From Gnetum montanum (lineage: Eukaryota > Streptophyta > Gnetopsida > Gnetales > Gnetaceae), in assembly GCA_015680685.1 (NCBI GenBank), contig MNCI01030643.1, forward strand, positions 313,279-377,278: DNA of 64,000 nt, read 5' to 3'. Under the pieces are notes generated by a model. That model was not told the DNA's origin and ran no database searches. It saw only the letters and a list, made by a program, of their open reading frames with translations. The position numbers and the translations under genes were made by a program. Of this stretch, positions 45,257-57,330 are shown one piece after another. The first letter of the stretch is position 1. Each line of letters begins with the position of its first letter.

Positions 45257-47073
45257 TATAATGACCAAAAACATCAGTGGCTGGAACACCGAGAGGTTGT
45301 CAGGCAAATAGTTTAACCCCGGATCTATGTGAGAGTCGTGTTGGAGAGAAACAGAAGCGAGGCACCCTGAACGGTCTGGTTGATTAGATAGGGACTTAAA
45401 TGGTGTATCTTAACCTTTCATAAACATTTGTTTTGGAAGCGAGACACGCGAAGTAAATCGATGATCGACAAATGTAAAATAGTGAAAATAATGTAAAAAT
45501 AATGATGACATTAAGAGAACAACAAAACAAATTTGGGTGAGAGAGTGCACCACCCCAAAGGTCACGGATTTGATCCTTTGCCTTGTTTGAAAGGTGTACA
45601 ACAAGTTATGCAACACTAGAGAGGCACTGCTTAGACTGAATAGTATAGTCACAAGTCTTATGCTTGCTACTCTATTCGCTAAGATGCCAAAATTCCTGAC
45701 TCACAAAAGGATTCTTGGAGCCAACTAGAGAACTCAAAGATAACCAAAATGCTCAAAAAAATGCCAACTATGCTCTCTAAAAGCCAACTCTTTTTGCCAA
45801 GAAGCCAACCTCTCAAGCATTGTTTGCTGAGGTATTTATAGGGCCAGAAGTAGTAGAGAAACATGGTCTAGATGCCATGTGTCCTGGGCCCTACAAGGTG
45901 CTAACATGCCCGTACCATGCAGGTATGCGATGCTGGATGCAAACTTTGTTACATTGTGACCATACTACTGAAACTGCGTGTGTTGAAATCTAGTGTGTTA
46001 ATAATGTAAGCAAAATGGAGCCTATGCTCCAGGACTATGTCTTCCCTGCTCCTACAAGCAGGGTCAAGCATAGGAACAATTTTTTGGGAGTTGACCAAGG
46101 GGATGCAAAATGGAGTAAGATTGTTGATGTTGCCAAGGAAACGCCAAAGTGAGAAAAATTGTTGACAACAAGTTCTAGAGCTACCTGAAGACATCTTGAT
46201 GCTTCTGTGCTAGTGTTGCACTACTCACGCTATTAAACACATTGGTGTAGCATAAGTAGCGACTTGCTATGCTGTGATATGCTATGTAGCGTAGCATAGT
46301 GTAGCCATTTGTCTGGATAGAAATTTGTGTAGGAGTTGAAAAGCATTTTGTCTAAGGCTTAGTCAGGCTAACACTACAACTTTTTTCTTTCATGTTGGAG
46401 AGATTTTGGGGTTCACTGGGTTTATGTTTTGAATACTTCTATTGTCTTTACATTGTTGCTACGCTATGCTATGTTATGTAGCATAGCACAATGTAGTAGC
46501 CAACGTACCTTGCTTCCTTGTTCAATCCACCATTTTCTAGTAAGAAACTTTGCTCAAGGCCTGAGGGCTAGGCAAGGCAACTAGTTTTGGAGGCCAAAAC
46601 GTTGCCAAGTGCAATTTTCTTGTTGGAATCACTTGGCAAGATGGGCCTTTCTACCTTGCCTTTGCTACACTATGCTACACTACATAGTGTAGCACCTTGT
46701 GTTGACTAAATCCTGACTTGCCTTGCAATCATTCTATCACTTCGCATTTGGATGCTAGAGTAGCTGTCTTTGAAGGCTTGGTATGCTGCATAGCATATTT
46801 CTTCACTAGAAAACTTGCCAAACTATTTTGGTCATTCCAAACCCTTTCGTCAACTCCTAGCATGGTCTCTAGGTAGATTGTCAGCTGGGTCAACTTTCTA
46901 GTTGGGTAAGCTGGAGAGTCTGGCAAGCTTGTTAGCCTTGGAGATAGAAAACTTGCTAGATTGGATAGTCTATCTTTAGTGTGAACCATCATGATGCTAC
47001 ACTTGTGGAAGTCCTTGCCTAAATTTCAAGACTCTACTGAAGCATGAGGGTCTTGAAATTTTATGGTGTTTCA
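45257..47073 (-). repeat. E4 5' LTR
   Basis: 1817 bp, TATAATGACC...GTGTTTCA (TG decayed to TA at the inner end). - strand TATA box 45832-45841. U3 hairpins of TAGC type at 46262-46310, 46455-46500 and 46668-46703; the last has perfect 11-bp arms although its sequence differs from that in the partner LTR. Confidence 0.9.
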
Positions 47074-47078
47074 ACAGT
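47074..47078. repeat. Target-site duplication of E4, right copy (ACAGT)
   Basis: Differs from ATAGT (29052-29056) by one C/T. Joining the flanks gives an in-frame E5 gag (NNDS|EGHQD). Confidence 0.8.
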
Positions 47079-48195
47079 GAAGGCCATCAAGATTGAAGGG
47101 GTGGCCAAAACCATCATTGGCGTCATCAACCTAGTGATGATGATGAACCTCTATTGGAAACTCAAAGCATGCTCAACATTGCAAAGGCAATAAAGATTCC
47201 AACTAGGCATATGAAAGATAGTTGGATCAAGTGCTTAGACATGAATAATATTTTGAAATTTGAGGAGGGATACAACTCTGATCCACAAACACACCTACAA
47301 GATTTACATGATGCCTGTGCCTTATAGAATATAGAAAATAAGTGGTATAAACTCAAGCTTTTCCCTAGGACATTCATCAAGGAAGCTAAAATCTAGTACC
47401 AGTCCTTGGAATCTGAATCCATTTGCCGATGGAGTACCATGTTAGAGCTATTTAATGATAAATACCATACATACTCTAGAGTGTCTAATATAAGATGGAA
47501 AATCCAAGGCTAGAAATAGGGAACCCATTAACTATTGGATGCTGTCATGGATCGATACTATTCACTCTTACACTGAACACTGAACATGATTATTGTTTAA
47601 GGGAATAACTTTGCCACATCATAGATGGGCTTAGAGCAGAAACTAGAAGAACTCTTGTGGTGTATGCCTAAGGAAGATTGTCTAAACTAAGAGCTCATTA
47701 GATCCAAAGGCTGATTGAGCAAGTAGCAAAAGAAGAAGATATGTTGCAAAAAGAGAAAGTGTAGAAGAGTATAATAGGAATCCTTCCATCAGAAAATGGG
47801 AGGTTCAATTCTGTGATGAGGAGAAGTCACCACTTGATGAAGTGGTGAATAGGAAAACATTGCCCATCCAAAAATATGTTTCTAATATCTTGGCAAAGGT
47901 TGTTAAATTATGGGACTCTTTGGATGAAGAATTTCAAATTTCTATGAATATTGCTAAAGAATCTAAAGAGAAAAATAGTGTTCATAACTGTAGGAGATGA
48001 AAAGAAGTTGAACATGCCTATAAAGAGGTAAGGGCAAAGCTACAGCTATAGAGGAAGTTGTGGAAAGTAACTCTGATGATAAAACTAATTGTGACATTTT
48101 TTAATATGAGCATCCAAAGGGTTGTTACCCTATGATGTCATACTTACAAGAGTCTGGGATGTATGCATTGAATCCTCGACTAGCATGTAGGTAGG
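47079..48195 (+). pseudogene. E5 gag, 3' part
   Basis: On the + strand: PSDDDEPLLETQSMLNIAKA, IPTRHMKDSWIKCLDMNNIL, FEEGYNSDPQTHLQDLHDAC, WYKLKLFPRTFIKEA, LELFNDKYHTYSRVSNIR. Capsid-like text (L.LFPRTF...W) is followed by a stop-rich region to YEHPKGCYPMMSYLQESGMYALNPRLAC near 48190. Heavily decayed after 47560. Confidence 0.72.
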
Positions 48196-48730
48196 CACCT
48201 AGACGATTACCCTATCCTCAGGGCAATCTAAGGTAGTTCCACCAACAAAAATAAGCTTACTACCCAAGTGGAGCTCCTTCACAACTTTATAAAAAATACC
48301 AACAATGGTACCAACCACAATCATGAGAAATGCCATTACCAAGGCAGTAGTACCCTTATAGGCAACCAAATCCATATGGGTACTATGTTCAACAACATGT
48401 TTCTCCAAGAAGTTTTGTAAGTCATAACTCATCTCAGCATCACTATTACCCTCCAGAGTACCACTAAAGACATTCACAAACTACTTGAGGGAAAAACCCA
48501 TATCCATACCACCCTTCGCATCCATTTGCACACACACCTATACCTTCAACCCAGTTACCTCTTACTCCATCCATATAGGGTGAGATTCCTCCACAGCTGC
48601 AACAACCAAATATGACAAGGGTTGTACATTCACAACTAGCTTTCCAACCAAGTGGTTTGGAAAATCAATCTAGAAAAATACCCTTCTTCCAGCCAAGCAG
48701 TCCTCTCTAGCCCTCATAACCTAATATGGA
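48196..48730 (-). other. Open - strand reading of unknown origin between E5 gag and protease
   Basis: The - strand frame ending TAG at 48196-48198 is open from 48480 (FVNVFSGTLEGNSDAEMSYD, a hydrophobic stretch LVMAFLMIVVGTIVGIFYKV that could span a membrane, ending DCPEDRVIV). With two or three stops it continues upstream to ~48730 (NHLVGKLVVNVQPLSYLVVA). The + strand here gives no Athila-like text. It may be a captured gene fragment or chance. I do not recognise it. Confidence 0.4.
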
Positions 48731-48859
48731 TAATCATCCTAAATCTCCAATACCCTCATCCTTGGCATCAAATACCTTCAAGTGCCTTTCAAACCAACTA
48801 CTACCTTGAATTCACACTGTGATGCTAACTCATGCTATTTTTTATTAGATCAAGGCTGG

Positions 48860-49640
48860 CAATCTTCCCATGAAAAAATCTAACCTAGGAAGTCCACTTA
48901 TTTACTTGCAGATCATTGAACATGGGCCATGTAAGGCTCTTCTTGACTTTGGTTCTGGAGTTAATCTCATCTCCCATGACATGTACAAGTCCTAGAACCT
49001 ACCACCTCTCAAGAAGAGCAACATCCATCTAGAATTTTCAGATTAGTCAATTATTTTTCCTCTGGGATTAGTAGAGGACATTGTGACCACAATTTTTGGG
49101 TGGTCCTATCTTGCTAAGTTTTTAGTGATCAAGGTTGAAAAATGCAAAAGCGACTTCCCCATAATTATGGGAAGAGCTTGGTTAAGCATGGTCAATGCAT
49201 GTATGGAAATAAGGGATCTCTCTCTAGAAATATACAAAGAAAATGAATTGGGCAAGATAGAGAAGAAGCATATTCCATGCATCACGTACAACGATAACAG
49301 GTGCAATTGTGTGCAAAATATTTGGTCCATCAAAAGTACATACATTAAAACATGTAATTAGTGTGCATAAGAAATCAATATTCAATAATGTCAGTATGCA
49401 ATAGCCACAAAACAGGAGGGCACCCAGTGGCTGATAGCTGACTCAAATAGTAGCACATTATGCATGGAATCAATTAAGAGCCTAACATGTGGTTATGTTA
49501 AAGGCATGGATAAACTTGAATAAGTTCATCCCCAAATCTCTAGTGAAGATGATGATACCTACTGGGGAGAGTTGGAAATCCCTAGTAACTTCAAGTAGGA
49601 GCCCCTAGAGCTAAACAATTTATCGGTCAGCATGGAATAT
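48860..49640 (+). pseudogene. E5 protease and linker to RT
   Basis: On the + strand: LGSPLIYLQIIEHGPCKALL, then DFGSGVNLISHDMY, equivalent to the DLGAS.NL motif of Athila proteases, then VEDIVTTIFGWSYLAKFLV, DFPIIMGRAWLSMVNACME. The frame 49083-49361 is open. Linker text (DDDTYWGELEIPSNFK) leads to RT. Confidence 0.8.
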
Positions 49641-50690
49641 GCATTTTTAAATAATGGTAAACTGGTCATAATTAATGACAAACTTGCTCATGAATAGAAA
49701 GAAAAGCTATTAAAGGTGGTTAACAAATGGCCAATAATCTTTGCTTGGTCATATCCTAAGCTAATAGGAATCAATCCAAGGATATGCTAGCATCGCATTT
49801 ACACTAACCTGGCCATGAAGCCTAGAAGGTAGTCGCAAAGGTGATTGAACCCCAAATTGAAGTAGATCATCAAGCAAGAAATTAAACAACTCCTCAAGGT
49901 AGGGTTCATCTATTCCATTGCAGATAGTGAGTGGGTTAGCCCACTTGTAATTGTGCCAAAGAAAAGTGATAAGTGGCAAGTTTTCATTAACTTCAAGCTA
50001 TTGAATGTGGCAACATTTAAAGATCATTTTCCATTGCCATTTGTGGATCAAGTATTGGACACCATATTTGGGCCTTGTTATTATAGCTTCTTGGATGGTT
50101 ATAGTGGCTATTACCAAATCCAATTATGCTGGAAGATTAGGCCAAGAAAACATTCATGAGTCCTTGGAAAACTTTTGCCTATTGTAAAATGCCATTTGGT
50201 CTATGCAATGCCCCTGTAACATTTCAATGCTTAGTCCTTAGTATCTTCTAGCAATAGATTAGTAGTGGTGTCGAAGTCTTCATGGATGAATTTTTCACCT
50301 AGGGAGCTACGTTTAAGCAAGCCTTGGACCACCTTGAGTAAGTATTAAAGAGATGTGTTGAAACAAATCTATGGCTCAATTGGGAAAAGAGCCATCTCAT
50401 GGTCCAAGAAGGCATTATAGTAGGGCACTGAATTTAACAAAAAGGGATTAAGGTAGACCTAAAAATGATAAGGATCATCCAAGGAATAACACATCAGCTA
50501 GAGATAGTTAAAGATTTTTGGTCATTCCTTTGACACACTGGCTTCTACTGATGATTCATAGAGAATTTCTCTAAGATCACAAAACTATTAGTAGAGCTTA
50601 GAAAGAAAGATGCACCTTTCATCTGAACCAAGGAATGTAAACATGAATTCCAATACTTAAAGGATAAACTCATAGAAACACCAATCCTAC
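49641..50690 (+). pseudogene. E5 reverse transcriptase
   Basis: On the + strand: KLLKVVNKWPIIFAWSYPKL, GINPRICQHRIY, LLKVGFIYSIADSEWVSPLV, KKSDKWQVFINFKLLNVATF, KDHFPLPFVDQVLD, SFLDGYSGYYQIQL, KTFAYCKMPFGLCNAP and the active site FMDEF (FMDDF expected), then QALDHLE, TNLWLNWEKSHLMVQEG. The Athila style is clear. D to E at the active site and stops/frameshifts make it inactive. Confidence 0.86.
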
Positions 50691-51340
50691 AATCACCAAA
50701 TTTTTCCAGACCCTTTCAAATCATGACAGATGCATCTAACTATGCCTTGGGAGTATTGCTCATGTAGATGGACAATAAGAAATATCCATACTATGCCCAC
50801 TGCATCAATCGAATCATTGTGGAGAATAATTAAATTAAACCACCATGGAAAAATGACTAATGGCTATGGTATACACTCTAGAAATGTTTAGGAACTATGT
50901 TCTTGGCTACAAAGTTTTTTTGCACACAAACCATAGTACAATTTGCTTCCTCATGAATAAGCCAATGGTGAGCCCTCATATCATATGATGGCTTGTGATC
51001 TTGCAGGAATTTGATCTCATAATGGTAGATCAAAAAGGGATTGAGAATGTGATTGCTGACCACCTCTCTCACTTAAGATGGGATAATAAAGAGGAGAAGA
51101 TCCCACTTTTTGATCAGTTTCTAGACAAGCTTCTCTTTATAGGAGAAATAAATGATCAAATGCTTGTAAAAAAAACATGGTACAATAGGATCCTCACTTA
51201 TCTTCTCACTCAAGAGATGCCACAAGATTTTAACTTTAGAAAGAAGCAAAAATTTCTTCAACAAGCCAAATATTTCATGGAAATCAACAAACACCTTTAC
51301 AAGGTGTGCATTAATGACCTAATTCATTAGTGTGTCCTTG
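50691..51340 (+). pseudogene. E5 RNase H
   Basis: On the + strand: FSRPFQIMTDASNYALGVLL (first catalytic Asp), MDNKKYPYYAHCINRIIVEN, then FRNYVLGYKVFLHTNHSTIC and LQEFDLIMVDQKGIENVIAD with HLSHL. The 50995-51330 frame is open and runs into the integrase N-terminal linker. Confidence 0.84.
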
Positions 51341-52480
51341 ATGAAGATCAACTCCATGTTCTCTAATATGCTTAGGAAGGACCTTGTGGAGGCCACTATG
51401 TAGGAATACACATAACCATAAAAATCCTAATGGTAGGATACTATTGGCCTACACTCTTTAGGGATGTCCACCAATTTGTCAAATCTTGTGAATGTTGCCA
51501 ATGAGATGGGGGGATAACTACTCACATGGAAGGTTCTCAACAATGGATTCAACCATGGGAACCTTTAAACATATGGGATGTTGAATTCATGGGTTCCATC
51601 ACACCCATGTCCAATGGAAAGACATATATTATCATAATAGTTAACTACTAGATTTATACAACAAAATATTGTAAATTGTACATCATTGGAAGCAGTAGTC
51701 ATTGCTAATTGTACATCATCCACTACTACTAGATTTATACAACAAAATATTGTAAATAGGTTTGGAGTGCCATGTTCACTAATTTTTGATAATGGAACTC
51801 ATTTCATAGGTGCCACTTTTAGAAAGTTAATGCAACGCTTAGGGGTTGAAAATAAATTAACATCCTACCATCCCCAAGCCAACGATCAAGCAGAGGTAAC
51901 CAACTAGGAGATTACAAAAATACTAACATGGACTATTAACAAATATAGGAAAGAGTTGGAGTACAAAACTTAACAACGCCATCTAGGCTTACCATTCAAC
52001 ATGGAAACTTCCTATTAGCTACTCTGCCTATGAGTTAGTGTATGGAAAACTTCCAATGCTCCCAATCCAGTCTAAGCTCCATACACTCTCAATAGCCTAT
52101 AATCTGGATCTTGACCTAAGTCTAGCATAGAAAGAAAAATTTATCAACATGAATGTGCTAGATGAAAATTGATTAGTGGATCTATTTTTGAAGGAGATGC
52201 AAAAGGCATTTAGTAAGCAATATCATGGCCTAAGAATATGAAAGTTAAAACTTCAATGAGGAGATAAGGTTCTCTATTAGAACCCCACACATGTACCTTA
52301 GAAGGAAAAATTGCAAACATTGTGGGAGGGGCCTTATATAATTGATCAAACCTTTCCCTTTGTGATCATGTTGATTTACAAGCCTGAAACCTAAATAAAA
52401 ATTAGTTGGTCAACATCCAATAAGTAGAAACTTTCCTCAGACCAAGATAGGCTAGTGCAACTACCACCTCGATGGATGAA
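51341..52480 (+). pseudogene. E5 integrase with an 81-bp internal duplication
   Basis: On the + strand: HYVGIHITIKILMVGYYWP and VKSCECC (zinc-binding H..H/C..C), WEPLNIWDVEFMGSITPMSN (first Asp), SLIFDNGTHFIGATFRKLMQ (second Asp), HPQANDQAEVTN (Glu). A stretch of ~30 bp (ATTTATACAACAAAATATTG and flank) occurs at ~51646-51676 and ~51727-51757, offset 81 bp, so 27 codons are duplicated in the core. The C-terminal part is stop-rich to ~52480. Confidence 0.85.
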
Positions 52481-54584
52481 CAACCATGTTTTATTTTTTG
52501 GATCTCCTCCTTCAAACTCAGTCATGAAGGAGATGGCCATCTATGCTAACAATCTATATGGCTTCTTAGATTTTTCTAATTTTTTTTTATGTTTTTTATT
52601 TTTGCAAATTATTTCTTTTACAAATTTTTGATTTTTAGATTTTTGTAATTTTACATCATCATTAGTATATTTGAACCTTTCTTGATTATTTTACACTTAC
52701 TTATATATCTTGCTTTGTTTTATTTTGTTTTGTTCAAATGTCATATTATCTTGCTTTGCTAATATAGTTGCTTTATTGCCATAGGACACAATGCCACTAT
52801 TGTCGTTTACTAATGATGGTTTGTGCTTAATGTTGTGATTGTCGATGTTTAGTTTCTATTTTTTAATTCTGATGTTTGATGACTATGACATGGTTTATTT
52901 TTCATGGAATAGGTAGTGAGTGCATGTCATCTTCCCATCCAATAAACTCTATGGTTTTCCTTGTTCTAGGAATTTGACAGCCCTTCCATTAAAGAAAAAT
53001 TTAATCAATTGGTGACCTTAGTAGTTCCAAAATTAGGAAGGATTCAAAGGTTTGTAAAGGGTGTGACTTCAAGGGGACTCAATACTCTTTATACTCTTCT
53101 ACTTGCTTGAGTGCTTGAGTGTTTTTCATGAACATCTTATCATTCCATTCCAACCACTAATAGGAAGTCAAATAAAGTCTTTGCATGGTGTGGTTCCCAT
53201 CCAAAAGAAAATTTTCAAAAAAGAAACAATACATGATGGGAATTCAAAGCACACCCCTTAGAAAAATAAATGGGCTATAAGCACTAGTTATGGGACTATA
53301 AATACATGCACTTAAGCCTAAAGATCCCCTCTAACTAAGGCCCTCTCTCACTTCCTACTTCTTTCTTTTCTTCTCTTTATGGAATGGTGGTTGGTTTGTT
53401 TTGTGGAAGAACTCTCGTGTCTTATGTAGGTGGATAGGTCTCAGAGTGGTGATACAAAGTCATTGAAAGAAGCTAGTTTTGGTTTGGACTAAGGATGGAT
53501 CTTCTTGGGTTATTTTAAATACAAATTTTACAAGGGACTTCTTATGACCTCAATTTGAAATTCCATTCCACCTTCTCCATCATCCTCCAATACTACCATA
53601 ACTTACCTCACTACCAAGTTCTATGTTATGCTCTATGTCTTGGTTTGATGCATTTGAATTCTTAGATAGATTCTTAGTCGAGGTCCATGGACTTCTTAGT
53701 TGAGGTTTTGCAAGGGCAACAATGGCATAAGTATACTATGGGAAGGACCCACTTGCATAACTCTTGGTTTGGTTAGTTAAGGTTCCTTACCTTAGACATT
53801 ACTATAATCCTATCTTTTGCATATTCCATTGTGTATTTCATTCAATGCTCCTCAACCTTGTATTTCATTGATCCCTTGAATCATTTTTTTTCATTTTTCC
53901 AAATTTATGAGCTCCAACATTATCTTATCATATTTTCATACTGTTCTTGGCCTTTTGAGCTTTCATTTGATCCTAATTTCATTCAAAAACTCTTTGTATT
54001 TTCCAAGTTTAACCAAAGTCAACAACTGTCTACAGTGATCAATAGCTACGCCGATAAGGCCTTGTCAACACAGCTAATTGCATCGATGAGGCCTCATCAA
54101 CACAATGCAAAAATCCTATATATACTATCACATACCTAGAAATTTTTTGTCATTTTCCTCATAACACTAGGGGAGTTTTTACCGTTTTTTAGAGCCCAAA
54201 ACCTTCCAGAGCCCTTAACTTCCCAACCATTTGTCCAAATCACTTTGTTCTTCGATCTTGAAACTACTAGAGGTAAGCTCTTTATCATGGGGGCCATAAA
54301 CCTTAAGGTTTTTGATGAAATTTTTTGAAAATTTTTCTAACTCCTCCAAAGGGTTGATAACCTTAATAGCATACAAACATCAATTTTTTTGAGAGTTAAC
54401 CCTTCCAACAATCTCTAGGATGATTTATTAACAATAACATATGAATAAAATAATGATTGGAGTAATTAAATAAGCCATAATCACAACATAGCGAAGTGTA
54501 ACTATCCTAAATGGATAAAGGTATCCCAATTGCTTCATGTTACATTATGATTGCTAACCCATGATCTTATTATGATTACATATG
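52481..54584. other. E5 spacer between integrase and 3' ORF
   Basis: AT-rich. TATA-like sites on the + strand at ~53290 (GACTATAAATACATGC, followed by a pyrimidine-rich stretch) and ~54116 (CCTATATATAC), the second preceded by the motif GATGAGGCC/AAGGCCTTGTCAACAC (54050-54105). It could include a promoter or LTR-derived sequence. No coding frame supported. Confidence 0.45.
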
Positions 54585-57330
54585 ACACCAAGACCTAAGT
54601 GCCCATAGGAAGGAGAACCTTCTCAACCAAGGGAGAAATGACCCAAAGCTAGAAGGGGCCAACAAGAACAAGCTTAAGAACCGCTAGAGGCAACCCATGT
54701 AATGGGACCTCTTCATGAGGAGCCTGAAGTGGAATCTGTTCAATAGATTCTAGAAGAAGAAGTTCCCATAGAGCAATCATAGTGAGGGGAAGTGCTAGGA
54801 CCAGCGCAAAGGCTTGAAGTCACTTTGACTTAAGCTTTCCTTGACATCATCAAGTCCCAAGAGATTCAACAATTAGTTCTTCAAGAAATAAATTTCAAGC
54901 CATTCCTAAAGAAAGCTCTAGCAAATGTCAAAACACAACTACAAACCTCTCCCATGTGGCCAATCATCACATCCAGTGGGGAATGGTACATGGAAGAGAC
55001 ATATCTCTTCTAGAACAATAAAAGGCTACTGTCCACAATTAAAATCAAGGATATTGAGGTGTCCTACTTGGCTAAAGCTATCGCATAGGCACCAGGGTTA
55101 CCTAACATTGGAACACAATTGGTAGAGTTATCAATGAAAGGTGATCCTAAGGCTAAAATGAAGTGGACTCAATGGTGTTACGAGGTCAACTATAAGGAGT
55201 ACAATGTGCTCACACCAGCAAAGTGCATATATTTCAAAATTATAGCCTATCACATCAATCCAATGGTGATTCCTAGCAAGGTAACCACCTTCTCCACATA
55301 AGCATGTGTCACTCTAAGCTGGATATTTCCTATGAACCTTCCACAACTCATCTATTTGGAGATTGAAAAAATTTCTAGGAAAATGAATGTGGATCATTTG
55401 GAAACTTTACAAAAGGGCAAGAATCATCCACTATGGTAATGACATAATCAGGCATGCTCCTTTGGCCTCATGGTTCAAAATCATGAAGGAAAAGATGCTG
55501 ACTACAACTCAAGAGGAGTAGCTGCCACCACCACTATCTATTCAAGAAATAATGCTAGAGGCCCACGCAACCATTGAGCACTTGCACACAATTTGAGAGT
55601 AGTTCTTACATGAGAAAGAGTAGTGTGTAGGGATGAGTAGTGTAGACCCATTTATGTATCGACCAACAATGATTTACCTTAATGAGATGGTTCAAACAAT
55701 TAGCCAGATGGAAAGGGATGGACCAATATTCTCTATCAAGTGAACATAGTTTCCTGTGAGATCTGATCCCAATGCATGAGAGGTAACAATTTCATTATCA
55801 CAATACCATTTATTCCCAAAAATATTTGGAAATGCCACCTCCTTCTCGGTGCATTTGGATGAAGATGAAGGGGTTGTTATATTAGTGATGTAGCACCAAG
55901 GACAAGAGACTGTGGCTAAAGTAGTGGCTGACCATATTGCCAAAGCATTTAATGGACTTGTGGCAATTATACCAGACGTATCTACACTTTAAGATGTGTA
56001 GACATTCATAAACACAATTAATGAAAAATTAAATCTAGCCCAGCATGAAGAATTGCTAGATTGACTAGTGGGGACCAGGCAACTGATTTCGAATATCTTT
56101 GATTTTCTAGATAATATCATCGCAACCTAGTTAGAGCTATTGCAAGCAAGGGGAAAATGCATTATCTTGGAGGGGTAACTCAAAGTAGCTCAAGCACAAA
56201 ATAAATGCTTGGCCATAGAGGTTACCAAATTGTGTGTTTGTCTTGATGATCCTGCACTCCTCAGCCTAATAATAACTAGGAAGAATCTTTTGAATAGCTT
56301 CAAGAATGACTCAAGAAAACTGAGGAGGAAGTAGTGATGGACATCTTCAACCAATCCATAATAGAGGTGAAGACATATTTAGTTCAGAAGGACTTGGCTT
56401 AGATGTGCTAGGAGAACAAAGCACTGACCATAGAAAATCATCGCTTGTGCAATGTTGATGGTCAAAAAGAACAAATGCAAGAATTCATTCATCAACAACA
56501 AGAGCAGCTTGCTAGGGTGAATATTGAATTAAGAAAATTGGCCACAAAAATTCAAAATATGTCAATGGAAGAAGTTCATGCCTTATGCCAGAAATCTTCT
56601 ATTGAGATTTTTACTTGAAAAAATGAAGCTTTGAAGTTTAAAAGAGTGAAAAATCACTATAGAGACCAAGTTGACTTGCAGAAGGAAGTAAATGAGAAGC
56701 ACATCCAAATAACAAAGGTGAAAGTAAATGAAGCTCTTTAGCAACTCCAACAAGGAAAAGAAGTTTGGCAGCCCATCCTTGATGGGATTGATGCCTACAA
56801 CAGAGCAAAGATCCATCTAAAGGAGTTGCAAATAGAAGAAATGATAGAGTACATGGAGTTGGCCAATCTCTGCTATGTGAACCTAGCTATGTTGATTGTC
56901 AAACGACTGTAGATAGTGTTACAGAAACAAGTGGCTAGCTCGTATTATTATACAAGGTAGATTTCAAGCACCAGAAAGACACCAAATAGAAGCTTGAAAT
57001 TATGAATGCTAAACTCAAAGTTCTCAGAGCATGATTCATAGTTCAATGATCAACTACTAAGAACCTAGCCAAAAGGATGAATGATTACTAGGAGTTAAAG
57101 GATATAGTTAGAGTGTTCAACATTGAATGCAAACAATTCACTACCTAGTTTATCAATGCAAAGAAGTTGTTTGCAGCAATTCCATGTTCCTAGGATGTGC
57201 CCATTCCAACCCACATTTGTGAAGCTACATGGATAGGGCATGATCCTAGAAGTAAGGAGGAGAAAATGAAAGCATTGCTGGATACTTTCTGCCTTCCACC
57301 AGAAGTTGCAATAGCAGTAGGATAATCATA
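54585..57330 (+). pseudogene. E5 extra 3' ORF, decayed, coiled-coil rich
   Basis: The + strand reading starts MTPRPKCP at 54585 and can be followed with stops for ~900 codons: LQEINFKPFLKKALANVKTQ, TQLVELSMKGDPKAKMKWTQ, WCYEVNYKEYNVLTPAKCIY, LPQLIYLEIEKISRKMNVDH, YGNDIIRHAPLASWF, then a Gln/Glu/Lys-rich coiled coil (~56460-56760: FIHQQQEQLARVNIELRKLA, HIQITKVKVNEAL, IHLKELQIEEMIEYMELANL). Its place after pol recalls the extra 3' ORF of Athila elements. The middle part resembles plant retroelement 'transposon protein' sequence. Function unknown. Confidence 0.6.

Larger units (their letters stand above)
29057..47073 (-). mobile_element. E4: complete, degenerate Tat-lineage element inserted in E5 gag
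   Basis: 18.0 kb. LTRs 29057-30930 and 45257-47073. On the - strand: PBS 45251-45233, gag from 45012, protease to ~41340, array c1, opposite-strand gene (+) 36074-40733, array c2, RT-aRNH-integrase ~35330-32563, array c3, PPT. Same plan as E2 and what is visible of E1. pol has lost ~0.8 kb between the RT active site and the second RNase H, and the protease active site is altered, so it could not move by itself. Confidence 0.9.
28324..57330 (+). mobile_element. E5: Athila-lineage Ty3/gypsy element, host of E1 and E4
   Basis: Parts in the window on the + strand: gag 28358-29051 and 47079-48190, protease from 48860, RT, RNase H, integrase to ~52480, extra ORF 54585-57330. The protease (DFGSGVNLI), the RT stretch KDHFPLPFVDQ, FMDEF where Athila RTs have FMDDF, TNLWLNWEKSHLMV and ENVIADHLSHL are Athila-like. 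The 5' LTR would be left of E1, outside the window. The 3' LTR cannot be fixed without its partner. Confidence 0.78.

Noticed and set aside
48196-48730. Intact host membrane-protein gene.
   Set aside because: Stops upstream, no start or splice sites that I can support, and it lies inside a dead retroelement.
54585-57330. Envelope protein of an endogenous retrovirus.
   Set aside because: No signal peptide, transmembrane anchor or cleavage site seen; the coiled-coil text does not justify that name.
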